A DNA stretch of 64,000 nucleotides from Ampullaceana balthica (GCA_944989445.1 CALYLW010000013.1:344566-408565), one strand, 5' to 3'; positions 31,849 to 42,739 are shown, numbered from the stretch's first letter. Program-made: numbers and translations. The notes: generated by a model not told the origin, from the sequence alone.

Positions 31849-31995
31849 TTGGTCAACCTGTTGTCAGTTATCGGTGGCGCGATTGGTCTGTGGATTGGTC
31901 TCTCAGTGTTGGGTGTCTGTGAGATTCTCATCCTCCTGGTACAGGTCATCATCAAGTGTTGCAATAGGGGGCGGGAAACTAAGGCAAGGGGATAA
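31849..31995 (+). CDS. DEG/ENaC terminal exon B (second TM2 exon)
   Basis: 147 bp after the acceptor TTTGTTTATGTTCCAG, phase 0, the same length as exon A. It encodes LVNLLSVIGGAIGLWIGL, SVLGVCEILILLVQVI, IKCCNRGRETKARG, stop. It differs from 9834-9980 at about 12 of 147 bases and 6 of 48 residues. The most notable change is Asp to Val in the conserved S-D-I-G-G turn before the pore. The upstream 45 bp of intron (ATCTTATCTGCTTTGTTTATG) is also conserved. No partner exons (Cys-rich or YYKDLNYE exons) are visible between 10 and 31.8 kb. It may be an alternative last exon of locus A, the end of a gene with lost exons, or a relic; the reading frame is intact. Confidence 0.8.
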   Translation: MVNLLSVIGGAIGLWIGLSVLGVCEILILLVQVIIKCCNRGRETKARG

Positions 31996-32186
31996 GAAAT
32001 GACTTACAGAAAATATTCACTGTGACATGACCTACAGAAAAAAAAACATTCACTAATGTAATACAAGACCTTCAAGAAAGATTCACCGTTACAGATTCTA
32101 CGGCAAACGTTTTCCTGGGACATGACCTGAAGGTAACATTAAATGTGACATAACCTTAAGGAAACAGTCACTGAGACAATAAAACA

Positions 32187-32740
32187 CTTTTTAAATCCCT
32201 TATATTAACTTCACCGCAATCTCTGTCTGTCGTTCTGTCGTCATCTCTGTCTTGGGCAGGCGGAAAAACAAAAGTAAAAAATGACCCACTTCCCGTGTTC
32301 CGATCGAGCTGAAATTTGGCACAAGGACTCGACTCACTTAAAAATGCATCGCTTCAAAATTTCAGATTGATCGATCGTACCGTAATTTAAATTTATGCAT
32401 TTTTAGTTTATCCTTATATAACGTATGTAATTCAAAATCACTGTTTGTTATTGTTTTTTTTTCACGGGATTGTTCAGTCACGCGTTGACGCGACCCATCA
32501 AAGTACCGGCGTGCTTTTGTTTACATTTCACGTGTCACGCTGAGCTCGGTCAAGCGATCGGTGACCTGACTTTTCCCCTCTCCCATCCCCACCCCCCACC
32601 CCCAGGGTTATGAAGCAAAGTTGAGTTAAGACAGATTCAGTCTGTAAATGTTTGTCGCGTTTGAAAATAATCAATACTGTTAGTTATGTCTCATATATAA
32701 GGGATTTATAGTCAAAAACTTTGTTTTTACGGGTTTGTTT
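32187..32740 (-). mobile_element. MITE-like family A, copy 8
   Basis: Reverse, long subtype, 190 bp after the exon B stop codon: TAAATCCCTTATATTAACTT, reverse core, C-rich tract at 32576-32605, CATATATAAGGGATTTATAG, TTTTTACGGGTTTGTTTTA. Confidence 0.75.
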
Positions 32741-33206
32741 TATTAAATCCCTTATATTAACTTCGAAATCTTGTCTTTCGTCATCTCTCTCTTCGTACGT
32801 CGTTCGGGCGGAAAAAGAAAAGTAAAAAATAACCCACTTTCCATTATGCGATCGAGCTCAAATTTGGCACATGGACCCGTCTCTCTTAACAATGCATCGT
32901 ATCAAAATTTCAGATCGATCGAAAGTACCGTAATTAAATTAATGCATTTTTAGTTTATCCTTATATAACGCATGTAATTCAAATTCACGGTTTTTTTTTC
33001 CACGTGAGAGTTTCAGTTGACGCTTTGACGTCGACCGTCGTGCCGACACCCCCTCACGTCCCATCCCCCGTTATTAAAGACAGGGGACATCACTCGGTGT
33101 CAGTCTGTAATTGTTTGTCACGTTTGAACATAATCAATACTTTTTGTTATATCTCATATATAAGGGATTTGTAGTCAAAAACTTTGTTTTTACGGGGTTG
33201 TTTTAT
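32741..33206 (-). mobile_element. MITE-like family A, copy 9
   Basis: Reverse, short subtype (GACACCCCCTCACGTCCCAT and GGGACATCACTCGGTGTC). It abuts copy 8 with no linker, forming a head-to-tail pair. Confidence 0.75.
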
Positions 33207-33726
33207 TTACTTGCTCCTGATTAAGTGTTATCCATTATTGTAATTGCTGATTTGAAAGAAAACTTTATTTAAGAGATTATGTTTAAAGTTATTAAACTTA
33301 TTTGGGGCCAAAGTAGACAAGTTTGATATAAAACAATGTGGAAACGATACTCCCAACACTAAGTGGACGCTGTTAAATCTTTTGACCCTTGCTTGTCACG
33401 CCAATAGGAGCATTAATGTATATTGCATTACAGTCACGTGATTTGAACCTAAGATTGTTGACACGTGCTGACAAAATGACTTCACAAACAATGTAAGGAG
33501 TTGTAAAATGCAATGTAAATTTGTGTTACTGTTAAATATTATAATAATGTATGCATTAGTCAATATTCAAATGAAACTTTATATTAAAAAAGTATTTGTT
33601 ATTAAATTAATTATTGTTATAATGAATTCTTTCAAAAGTATAATGAAGGCCATCTTGGTATCAATAGTTTGTTGATTGCTCAAAGTAATGACAAGGTTAT
33701 TTTTTGAGCCCCTGAGACATTCTGAG
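33207..33726 (+). other. Unique intergenic sequence
   Basis: AT-rich, no ORF or repeat of note. Confidence 0.5.
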
Positions 33727-34097
33727 AGCAGCAATGAAGTAGTGCAACATGTTCCCACTGGTAGACCAACAATGAAGTAGTGCAACATGTTCCCACTGGT
33801 AGACAAGCAATGAAGTAGTGCAACATGTTCCCACTGGTAGACCAACAATGAAGTAGTGCAACATGTTCCCACTGGTAGACAAGCAATGAAGTAGTGCAAC
33901 ATGTTCCCACTGGTAGACCAACAATGAAGTAGTGCAACATGTACCCACTGGTAGACCAACAATGAAGTAGTGCAACATGTACCCACTGGTAGACCAACAA
34001 TGAAGTAGTGCAACATGTTCCCACTGGTAGACAAGCAATGAAGTAGTGCAACATGTTCCTACTGGTAGACCAGCAATGAAATAGTTCAACATGTTCC
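33727..34097 (-). repeat. 38-bp minisatellite, about 9.5 copies
   Basis: Unit CAATGAAGTAGTGCAACATG+TTCCCACTGGTAGACCAA with AAG/CAA and TTC/TAC variants. The unit has no stop on the minus strand in three frames, which explains the long spurious minus-strand ORFs. Confidence 0.95.
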
Positions 34098-34387
34098 GGC
34101 TAATGTCTTATATTTAGATACAACAATAGTTGATCATTTTGCAGTGCGCTATAGACAGAACTTTCCACATGAATATGTTGTTTTAGTTAGGAAACATGAA
34201 AGTGAAAGCTAAGATGCTACTGTACTAGTTGAAGTCGGGTGCGAAATCCTTGTCTGAGTTTAAAATCTCAGTGTTGGAAAATTAAATATAGCGGACAGAA
34301 GAAAAAAGCAAACGAGAAAAATAAAGAAAGCAAAAATGTTGATATATATGAAAATTAACTTGTGAAAATAATAAATAATGCTTTAAC

Positions 34388-34846
34388 AGGTTGTGTGTGT
34401 CCAGGATGTGTGTGTCCAGGCTGTGTGTGTCCAGGCTGTGTGTGTCCAGGCTGTGTGTGTCCAGGCTGTGTGTGTCCAGGCTGTGTGTGTCCAGGCTGTG
34501 TGTGTCCAGGCTGTGTGTGTCCAGGCTGTGTGTGTCCAGGCTGTGTGTGTCCAGGCTGTGTGTGTCCAGGCTGTGTGTGTCCAGGCTGTGTAGGCTGTGT
34601 GTGTCCAGGCTGTGTGTGTCCAGGCTGTGTGTGTCCAGGCTGTGTGTGTCCAGGCTGTGTGTGTCCAGGCTGTGTGTGTCCAGGCTGTGTGTGTCCAGGC
34701 TGTGAGTGTCCAGGCTGTGTGTGTCCAGGATGTGTGTGTCCAGGCTGTGTGTGTCCAGGCTGTGTGTGTCCAGGCTGTGTGTGTCCAGGCCGTGTGTGTC
34801 CAGGCTGTGTGTGTGTCCAGGCTGTGTGTGTCCAGGCTGTGTTAGT
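34388..34846 (+). repeat. 15-bp minisatellite, about 30 copies
   Basis: Unit TGTGTGTCCAGGCTG with rare changes and one deletion at 34590. It reads as a Cys-Pro-Gly-Cys-Val repeat in one frame, but there is no splice or start context, so it is not taken as a gene. Sequence 34850-35300 after it shows no supported gene. Confidence 0.95.
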
Positions 34847-35929
34847 TTAGCTGAGGCACCCCTTTCGAAACTCGTACCAGCGGCATTTGTAGGCCGCTCG
34901 CAAAAAAAATTAAAATAATAAATCCAGAAATACTCTCTGAAGATGAAAATGACGATGGGGATATACTTGTTATCTCATCAGTAAGACACAGAGACAATCA
35001 TCTATGGAACAAACATAGCACAACCTGTTGCGCCGCGCACATTGCTCAAGGTGTGAACAACTATCAATTAGAGACATGCTAAGATGTAGTAGAACGAACA
35101 AGTGTCGGAGGTTTAATTATGGTGTTTTTTTTACTGTTTAAATCTGTATGTAAGACTGCATCTTCGTCATGTCTAAACAGATGTAACTTGCTCATATCGT
35201 GTACAACAACCTATAATTGTAACGTATCTTTTCCTAATTTTATGTACTTAGTGTTTAAAATTAGTTGATAAGATGTGTGATAGCTTGGTCAGATTTAATA
35301 AAAACTGAAATCTCTTGTAAGAAAAACTTTTCAACTGGTCGTGTCATGTGGTCTCTCTTGTTTAAGATTTTACCAGCAAGGGTGATGTGGTTCAATGGAC
35401 TGGGGTAAATGTAACAGTGTTGCCCTTGAGTAACTCCATGATGCACCAAACTGTCCTGACCCGTTACAGGGGGCAGGACATGGTTGAGTGAATGTGCGAC
35501 ACATAGGGTCAGGGGCATGTGTACTCGTGGAGAAAGAGACTGCGATCATCATGGTGTAGAGTGTAGGCGTTAGGAATCTGTCTTTTGAGGCCATGTTCGC
35601 ATTTTTGGACTGAGAGAAATTAAAACCGCTGTAGTCCTCGCACCCTGAGGTTTTAAATTTCATTTTGCTTATCAATTCTACCATTCATCTACACCCACTT
35701 TGGTTTAGATTCACCCTTCCACTCAGTTGGCAATGTGTAAAAAAAATATTTATAAAGCTCATTTAAGGAAAAAATTACATTATGGACCCCTGACTCTGAA
35801 GAGTGGATTTTAGATGATAAATTTCATATTGTATTTTAATATTGCCAATAAAGTTTTTGAATATCAACTTTGGTCTAAATAAAATCATCCCAGAAGACCT
35901 AGTAACAGGGAACCTTTTATTTCAATTTT

Positions 35930-36540
35930 AGTATACATTTTTACCACGTTTTTATTAACTTGCTTTCGTATCCGTCTGTCTGTCCGCAATTTTTCAAATT
36001 TTCCAACGTAAAATTAAACCACTTTTGATGGTCCCAGAGAGCTCACAATTTTACCACAAATAGATCTTGAATGCCAATACATTGAATCAAAATTTTAGAT
36101 CAATTGAATGTACCGTAATTAAATTAATGCATTTTTAGTTTATCTCTATATAAGCATCTGTATCCGTCTGCCGTTGTTAGATTTCACGTGCCAAGTTAAC
36201 CCCGTTACCTCATCGCCGTGGTATTAAAACGTTGGGCGGGTGCTGATGAGGTGTTTGGTAAAATAAATAGAGGTCAAAAAAAGATTTTTAAAAACCACGT
36301 TTTTATTAGAGGACTAAAAAGAATAAAATAATTAAAGGTAAAAAATGATTTATAAAAACCACGTTTTCATATATAATAAGTGGACTAAAAAGAAGAAAAT
36401 AATTTAAAACTTATACTTTCAAGTACTTCGATTTAATATGACTAAAAACGTGGGGTGGGCGCTTATGAGGTTTTACATATGCAGTTCACTCATCCTCTCA
36501 CTTATAGATCTCCATTTAACTTGTATACCAAACACCCGCC
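35930..36540 (-). mobile_element. MITE-like family D, copy 2, with flank module
   Basis: Reverse: ACCACGTTTTTATTAACTTG, CTTTCGTATCCGTCTGTCTG, GATGGTCCCAGAGAGCTCAC, reverse core (GTACCGTAATTAAATTAATG), then CGTTGGGCGGGTGCTGATG and the AAAACCACGTTTTTAT / AGTACTTCGATTTAATATG module. Confidence 0.6.
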
Positions 36541-36544
36541 CCAT

Positions 36545-36772
36545 ACACACTACACAGTGACAGCCCAGCATTGTTGATGTTTGTATAGCACATATACGGT
36601 GGAAGCTCAGCATGGTTGATATTTGTATAGCACATACACGGTGGCAGCTCAGCATGATTGATATTTGTATAGCACATACACGGTTGCAGCTCAGCATGAT
36701 TGATATAATTTGTATAGCACATACACAGTGGCAGCTCAGCATGGCTGATGTTTGTATAGCACATAGACAATC
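36545..36772 (+). repeat. 42-bp minisatellite, 5 copies
   Basis: Unit ATGATTGATATTTGTATAGC+ACATACACGGTGGCAGCTCAGC, diverged by a few bases. The duplication partner near 14625 (ATGATTGATGTCTGTACAG) has a single copy, so the array grew after duplication. Confidence 0.9.
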
Positions 36773-37057
36773 CGGGAAGGTCAAAGAATCAAAAAGTATG
36801 TTTTCTTACGTACAATTCTAGATAGACTAGAACGACAAACTGCAAAATCTGGAAGCTTACCCAATCTTCTCAAACATCGGCCAATGAACACAATTTTTTA
36901 AAATTTCTTATATGAGTGAAATGGTTGATATTTAAATTATTATTTAACATATTTTTTATAACTAATACAATGGGGCATATTGGGTCACAGTTTTTAAAAT
37001 TTTAAACATGTAACTGTCAGCTAAGAAACATTCATTAGGTTACACAAATCTAACATA

Positions 37058-37589
37058 CTAGCTGACCCGTGGCGTAGCATACGCCGCTAATGATTTAGTG
37101 ACGGATGAAGACTTCCTGAAAGACACAGTTGTCAAAATGGGGTGGGTTTGGGCAAACGTCTGTGAGTGAATGAAAAGAAGGAACTCTGGAGAGACCCGCG
37201 GCGTATCACTCGTAAAAATGACGGAAGTGCTCAGCTGAAATCTATTTATTTTGAAAAAATGCACTTTTTTAGGGCGCCTCAGGCGCCCACCTTTTTCAAA
37301 ATCCCAACTAACTTGTCCTTGTTTGATCAATACGAAATATTAAACTTTCTGAAATGTACACAAAGTATTTTATAACTTTTTACATTGTTCCCTTTTTACA
37401 AAAGTAAAATATCAGCGAAAACAATGACGTCATGTAATATTTTTTTTACAGCGCATATTTAATTTGCACATCTTTTGATGCATTGGTGCAGTAATTTGGT
37501 GCGCTGCTTTCTAAAATTAGTATCTGTTGAGCATACTTGCAGCTTGGTGTCTCGCTGGGTTCGACCACGAAGAGAATAATATATATAGA
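37058..37589 (-). mobile_element. Helitron-like element (532 bp, reversed)
   Basis: On the minus strand it starts TCTATATATATTATTCTC after an A and ends in CTAG before a T. The 3' end has a perfect hairpin (GGCGTA-GCA-TACGCC) nine bases from the CTAG. The duplication partner (around 14938, AAGCATATGTTCCTTTTCTC) lacks the element, which shows the unoccupied site. No helicase is encoded. Confidence 0.7.
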
Positions 37590-38218
37590 TTTTCTTTCCT
37601 TTTCTGTATCTTTTTAGCATTGGCATCACACGCCAAAAAGAACTATCCCTTTCTATGACCAAGAACCCAACAAACATGGAAGAAAAAATGGTGGCGTAAG
37701 TGTTTGAAGCGGCCATCTGCTCTAGTTACAGGACAAACCTGCAATCACGTGACACTTCATGTTTCTAAGAATCATATTTCAAGCTACTTCCTTCTTTTGG
37801 CTTGACAACTGACACTTTTACACGCCCCTTAGCTGCTTGATATTTTTTAACTTTTCTTCCAAACATCAGATTAATGGCATGGATAGTTACATTTCAATAT
37901 AACACAAGAATAAATTACCAAAATCACGGATAAAAAGCAGTGTTACAGTCAATGAACTTTTGAACTTCACGGAACACGGCCTACTAATTTTAAATATAAC
38001 GGATCACGAAATTGAAAAGATTGTTGGTAAAATTATCTTCCTTTTAAAATGACAAGCCATATACTTATTATAAAAAAATTACGCATCCTTTACACAATTC
38101 TTTTGTATATGTTTTTTTTACCGTCCATACAAATAAGTCTGATACAGTTCCGACATGATTCTGTTTTTTCAATACGATTTGAAATGATATCGAGGTCTCT
38201 TCCTGTCTGTCTGTCTCT

Positions 38219-38233
38219 CTCTCACTCACCTTA

Positions 38234-38303
<70 letters not shown>
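38219..38303. repeat. (CT)n microsatellite
   Basis: About 80 bp of CT within a longer pyrimidine-rich stretch. It produces a spurious Ser/Leu ORF. Confidence 0.95.
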
Positions 38304-38309
<6 letters not shown>

Positions 38310-38387
38310 AGTCTCTTTATCTTCCTCCCTCTATTTATCTATCTCGCTCTCTTTATCTCACTCTCCCTCTCTTTATCACAGTCACTC

Positions 38388-38431
38388 TTTTTAAATCCCT
38401 TATATCAACTTCACGGCCGTCTCTGTCGTCA

Positions 38432-38518
<87 letters not shown>

Positions 38519-38987
38519 TTCTGTCGTGATCTCTGTCTTGGGCGGGCGGAAAAACAAAAGTCAAAAATGACCCATTTCCCGTCATGCTATCGAGCTGAAA
38601 TTTAGCACAAAGATCCGTGTCACCTAACAATGCATCGTATCAAAATTTCAGATCAATCGACTGTACCTTAATTAAATTAATGCATTTTTAGTTTATCCAT
38701 ATATAACGTATGTAATTCAAATTCACTGTTTGTTATTGTTTTTTTCCCACGTGAGAGTTTGAGTTGATGCATTGACGCGACCCATCGAAGTACCGGCGTG
38801 CTTTTGTTTACATTGTACGTGTCATGCTGAGCTCGGTCCCCCCCCCCTAGGGTTATGAAGCAAAGTTGAGTTAAGGCAGATTCAGTCTGTAAATGTTTGT
38901 CGCGTTTGAAAATAATCAATACTGTTAGTTATGTCTCATATATAAGAGATTTATAGTAAAAAAATTTGTTTTTACGGGTTTGTTTTA
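38388..38987 (-). mobile_element. MITE-like family A, copy 10
   Basis: Reverse, long subtype. TAAATCCCTTATATCAACTT at the left, an expanded (CT)n tract at 38430-38513 in the place where forward copies have (GA)n, then reverse core and CATATATAAGAGATTTATAG. Confidence 0.75.
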
Positions 38988-39500
38988 TTACCACGTTTTT
39001 TTATTAACTTGCTTTCGTCCTGTCTGTCCGCAATTTTTCAAATTTGCCAACGTAAACTTAAACCGTTTCTGATGGTCCTAGAGATCTCAAAATTTTACCA
39101 CAGATAGATCTTGGCTGAAAATGCATTGTATTAAAATTTCAGATCGATCAATGTACCGCAATTAAATTAATGCATTTTTTAGTTTATCTCCATATAAGCA
39201 TCTGTACCCGTCAGCTTTTGTTGACATCCATGAGTTCACCCCGTGACCACATCACCGTGGTATTAAAACGTTGGGCGGGCGCTTATGAGGGGTTTGGTAT
39301 TTTAAAATAATTAATAGAGGTAAAAAAAAAGGTTTTTTAAAAAAAAACAGTTTTTATAAGTGTACTAAAAAGATTAAATAAATACAGGTACAAAAAGATT
39401 TTTAAAAAACACTTTTTATAAGTATAAGTGTACTAAAAAGAATAAAATAATTTAAAACTAATAAGTTCAAGTACTTTAATTTAATACGACTAAAACGTGG
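38988..39500 (-). mobile_element. MITE-like family D, copy 3, with flank module
   Basis: ACCACGTTTTTTTATTAACT, TTGCTTTCGTCCTGTCTGTC, GATGGTCCTAGAGATCTCA, GTACCGCAATTAAATTAATG, CGTTGGGCGGGCGCTTATG, then the AAAAACACTTTTTATAAG module. It directly abuts family A copy 10. Confidence 0.6.
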
Positions 39501-39700
39501 GTCGTGTGTTTGGTACATCCATTAAAGAGAGATCTATAATTGAGAGAATGAGTGAACTGCATATATGTAAAACCTTATAAGCGCCAGCCCCATGTTTTTA
39601 GTCATATTAAATCAAAGTACTTGAACTTATAAGTTTTAAATTATTTTCTTCTTTTTAGTCCACTTATAAAAACGTGGTTTTCAAAAATCTTTTTTTACCT
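39400..39700. repeat. Imperfect palindrome, arms about 95 bp
   Basis: The left arm (39400-39500: CACTTTTTATAAG, AGTACTTTAATTTAATACGA) is the reverse complement of the right arm (39590-39700: TCATATTAAATCAAAGTACT, AGTCCACTTATAAAAACGTG), with a spacer of about 90 bp. It is formed by two family D flank modules in opposite orientation. Confidence 0.65.
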
Positions 39701-39870
39701 CTATTTATTTCTCTTGCTCACTCTCTTTAGCTCTCAATCAATGACAAAATGATATCCTTTAAACTTTTTTCTGAGACTAGGTGTAATGTTAACTTAAGAA
39801 TATAATCATTTTAAAAGGTGCGGCCCTCCGCTAAAATCAACTACAACAAAGTGGCCCCCGAGCCAAAACT

Positions 39871-40309
39871 ACCGTATATACTCGTTCTAAAGCTGACTTT
39901 TTTTTCGACAAAATCTATGGGAAAAGGTTGGGGGGGGGGTCGGCTTACGAGCAGGTCATAGGTCATTTCTGTTGTTATTTACTGACTTTATTAAAATTAA
40001 ATATAAAAAACAACATTTTCTGTTCGTTTTATTACAATAAAATGCCCTCTAGCGAATCCTATAAGAATAACATACATTTTCTTTTTTGTTCAAATCTCAT
40101 TGTTCTTCAACATAAAAAAAAATTAAACAATCGTAATGACCGATTTAGCTTGTAGTTTAAAAACAAATTTGTACCATTTTGTTTACGCTGTCCTATTATT
40201 TTTTGGGGTTGGTTTACGAGCGGGTTACACAATTTTATACTATTCTCTTCCAAAAGAGGGGGGGGGGTCGGCTTATGAACGAACGTGCTATAGAACGAGT
40301 ATGTACGGT
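39871..40309. mobile_element. MITE with ACCGTATATACTCG termini
   Basis: Left end ACCGTATATACTCGTTCTA, right end TAGAACGAGTATGTACGGT (18 of about 19 inverted matches). Just inside both ends are G8-10 runs next to TCGGCTTA. About 440 bp, non-coding. The superfamily is not assigned. Confidence 0.6.
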
Positions 40310-40331
40310 TTTCCACAACCTTGTCATAGGG

Positions 40332-42724
40332 CAGGGGTTCCTAACCAGTGGTGCATGCACCACAAGGGGTGCATGAGCAGGTTCCAAGGGGTGCATGAAC
40401 CATTCAGAGAAAAAGAAAAAAAAAGAGGAATAAAAAAAAGAAGGAGAAAAAAAAAGAAAGAAAAACTGATCAGAACTGTAAGAAAAATCTGAAAATGTAA
40501 ACCATAAGCAAGTCATGTCGCGTTAACGTGTTCCTCGGAATTTCGTGTTTTACGTCACAGTTTTCTAAAAAATAATTTAATTTTGTCATCAAATACGTCA
40601 GATATATGACTTTAGGTGACCCTCTAACGGTTTTGAGCGGATGTAAACGTTAGGATTTGTTTTCCTTTACTTTTATTGCTTGGTACGCTGCAAAGGTCTT
40701 ACAAACGTTAATTGTAAGCCATTATTCATCATTGAAACCTAAAATCTTGAGTTGAGCATCCAATTAAGGTCATTAAAAACAACTTCGTCAGTTAAAAATT
40801 TGCCTGTGATTTTTACGACTTTCCGATTGTCATCACCCCTCTCAAAATCGTTAATAAATAATAAAGAGAGAGAGAGATGGAACACAAAAGCCTCAGTGCT
40901 TTTTCTGTGGATAAATCCTGTGAAATGACAACATGAAGCCTGTTAGACTCCGAGAACACTTAGAGAAAGTCCATCCGTCCTATTCCAGGGACAGTGTTAA
41001 GGTCTTCAAGCAGAAGAGAGCTCGCTTCTTGACCTCAGGTACCTTGCCCAAGCTTGGATTTTCTTTGTCACATAAGCCTGCACTGGAGGCATCATTTAAG
41101 GTTGCATATCTTATTGCAAAGAACAATAAGCCCCACACCATTGGAGAAACTTTGGTGAAGCCTTGTACTCTGGAGATGGTGGAAGTGATGTGTGGTCACC
41201 AGCAGAGGAAGCAGGCTGAGAAAGTTCCTTTGTCCAATGACACTATTCATTCCAGGATTAGTGACATGGCTGCAGCCATTCTGGATCAAGTCTTGTGCGA
41301 GATGAGAAGCAGTCCTTTTCCAATTAGCATGCAGCTGGCTGAATCCACTGATGCAGCACAATGCAGTCAGATTCTTGTATTTCTGAGATTTGTTCTCAGT
41401 GGATTGCTGAAGGATGAATTTCTCTTTTGTAAGCCACTCCTAGCTACTACCAAAGCTGCTGATGTGCTGCAGCTAGTCAAGGCATTCTTCACTGAAAACC
41501 AGTTTGACTGGACTTCAAGAATTTTTTTCAATTTGCACAGATGGTGCTCCCTCCATCCTCGGTAATAAGTCAGGATTTCAACACCGATAAAGAAATAAGT
41601 TCCAGATATTGTCACTACACACTGTATCCTTCATCGTCAGGCCCTGACATGCAAAACTCTACCTCCAACCTTGAAGTCAGTTCTTTCTACTGCAGTCCAA
41701 GTTGTAAATTTTATCCGCTCACCATTGCCTCTTCAATTTGTTCTGTCAGGAGGTGGTCTCTCAGCATGAAGTTCTGCTCTACCACACTGAGATGCGCTGG
41801 TTGTCCAGGGGACGGATATTTTCTTGGTTAGTAGAACTGAGAGTGGAGCGTGCCATTTTCTTGCGATAAAAAAAGAGTGACCTTGCTGACAAGTTTGACT
41901 GTCCAAATTTCATTCATTACTTGGCATACCTGGCTGGCATCTTCTTCATCTTGAATTAGTTGAACACATCTCACCAAGGACCTGCTGTTACTATAATGGA
42001 TACTACTGAGATATTACAAGCCTTCCTTAACAAAGTGCCACTAGAAAAACTTGGTCAACTTTCCACTATTGGATGAAGTTGTAATATCTGGTGCAGAAGG
42101 AAGCACTGAGGGATCACTGCCTGAAAACATCAAAGGGGAAATTTCAGAGCACCTTTCAACATTGCAAAGGTCATTTGATGGGTATTTCTGTCATGAAATT
42201 GCTAGGAAAGACCTTTGGATTCGCAATCCTTTTCTCTGTGACTTGGGCAATATTGATGACAGTGACTTAGCTAAAGATGACCTGATTGATTTGAGAACCA
42301 GAGAAATACTGAGGAGTGCCTTCAGTTGCAATACCTTGATTGAATTTTGGTGCGCCCAGCTAGATTCCTACCCACAACTAGCCAAGAGGGCAGTACTGAC
42401 TCTCCTTCCATTTGCCACAACCTATCTCTGTGAAGCAGGATTCTCCACACCTTTGACGATTAAAACCAAGGAAAGGAATAAGTTGAATGCAGAGATTGAC
42501 ATGAGAGTTGCTTTGTCCAAAACAGTCCCCCGATTTAAATCGCTGATTGATCATAAGAAGCAGCAGATCTCTCTCTAAGTTCCCTGTTGCCTATAGTCAA
42601 AATTGCCGTGTTCCTAAAATAAAAATAGTTTATTATGTATTTTCTGCAAGTTTTACGAGGGGGTGCATGAACTTTTTTGGGCATCTGAAGGAGTGCATGG
42701 ACCCCAAAAGGTTAGGAACCACTG
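40332..42724 (+). mobile_element. hAT transposon with TIRs and 8-bp target duplication
   Basis: Left end CAGGGGTTCCTAACCAGTGG, right end ...AAGGTTAGGAACCACTG, i.e. inverted terminal repeats of about 15-16 bp. Flanks TCATAGGG (40324-40331) and CCATAGGG (42725-42732) match at 7 of 8, the expected hAT duplication length. GGGGTGCATGA motifs are repeated just inside both ends. The 2393-bp element contains one decayed transposase gene. Confidence 0.85.
40876..42578 (+). pseudogene. hAT transposase, ZBED5-like, frameshifted
   Basis: The 5' part (40933-41565, 210 codons) has the end of a BED-like finger (MKPVRLREHLEKVHPS), then KPALEASFKVAYLIAKNNKP and QLAESTDAAQCSQILVFLRF, as in ZBED5/SCAND3-like hAT proteins. 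Near 41540 the CTDGAPS motif is only reachable by a frame change. 41600-41850 reads the HRQALTCKTLPPTLKSVL region in another frame. 42051-42578 carries the C-terminal hAT dimerisation domain (RAVLTLLPFATTYLCEAGFS, then TKERNKLNAEIDMRVALS). Several frameshifts and stops make it inactive. Confidence 0.85.
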
Positions 42725-42739
42725 CCATAGGGCCATACT

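Larger units (their letters stand above)
35310..37860 (+). repeat. Segmental duplication, copy 2 (partner 13290-17216)
   Basis: Blocks shared in order with the partner, e.g. TTGTAAGAAAAACTTTTCAACT, AGATTTTACCAGCAAGG, GGTCAAAGAATCAAAAAG, GACAAACTGCAAAATC, AAAAAATGGTGGCGTAAGTG, GGACAAACCTGCAATCACGTGA. Private insertions here: a family D copy (35930), a 42-bp array (36545) and a Helitron (37058). Confidence 0.75.

Noticed and set aside
33579..34092. Three overlapping minus-strand ORFs of 124-151 codons
   Set aside because: A 38-bp tandem unit without stops reads open in all three frames; no splice or coding context.
34362..34918. Cys-Pro-Gly-Cys-Val repeat ORF of 162 codons
   Set aside because: 15-bp minisatellite (multiple of three); all + frames are open and no conserved flank is present.
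34880..35100. Acidic open stretch (EILSEDENDDGDILVISS) before GTAAGA
   Set aside because: Looks exon-like but there is no start, no convincing acceptor and no similarity I can name.
38049..38570. Ser/Leu-rich ORF of 173 codons
   Set aside because: Translation of (CT)n microsatellites spanning a family A element.
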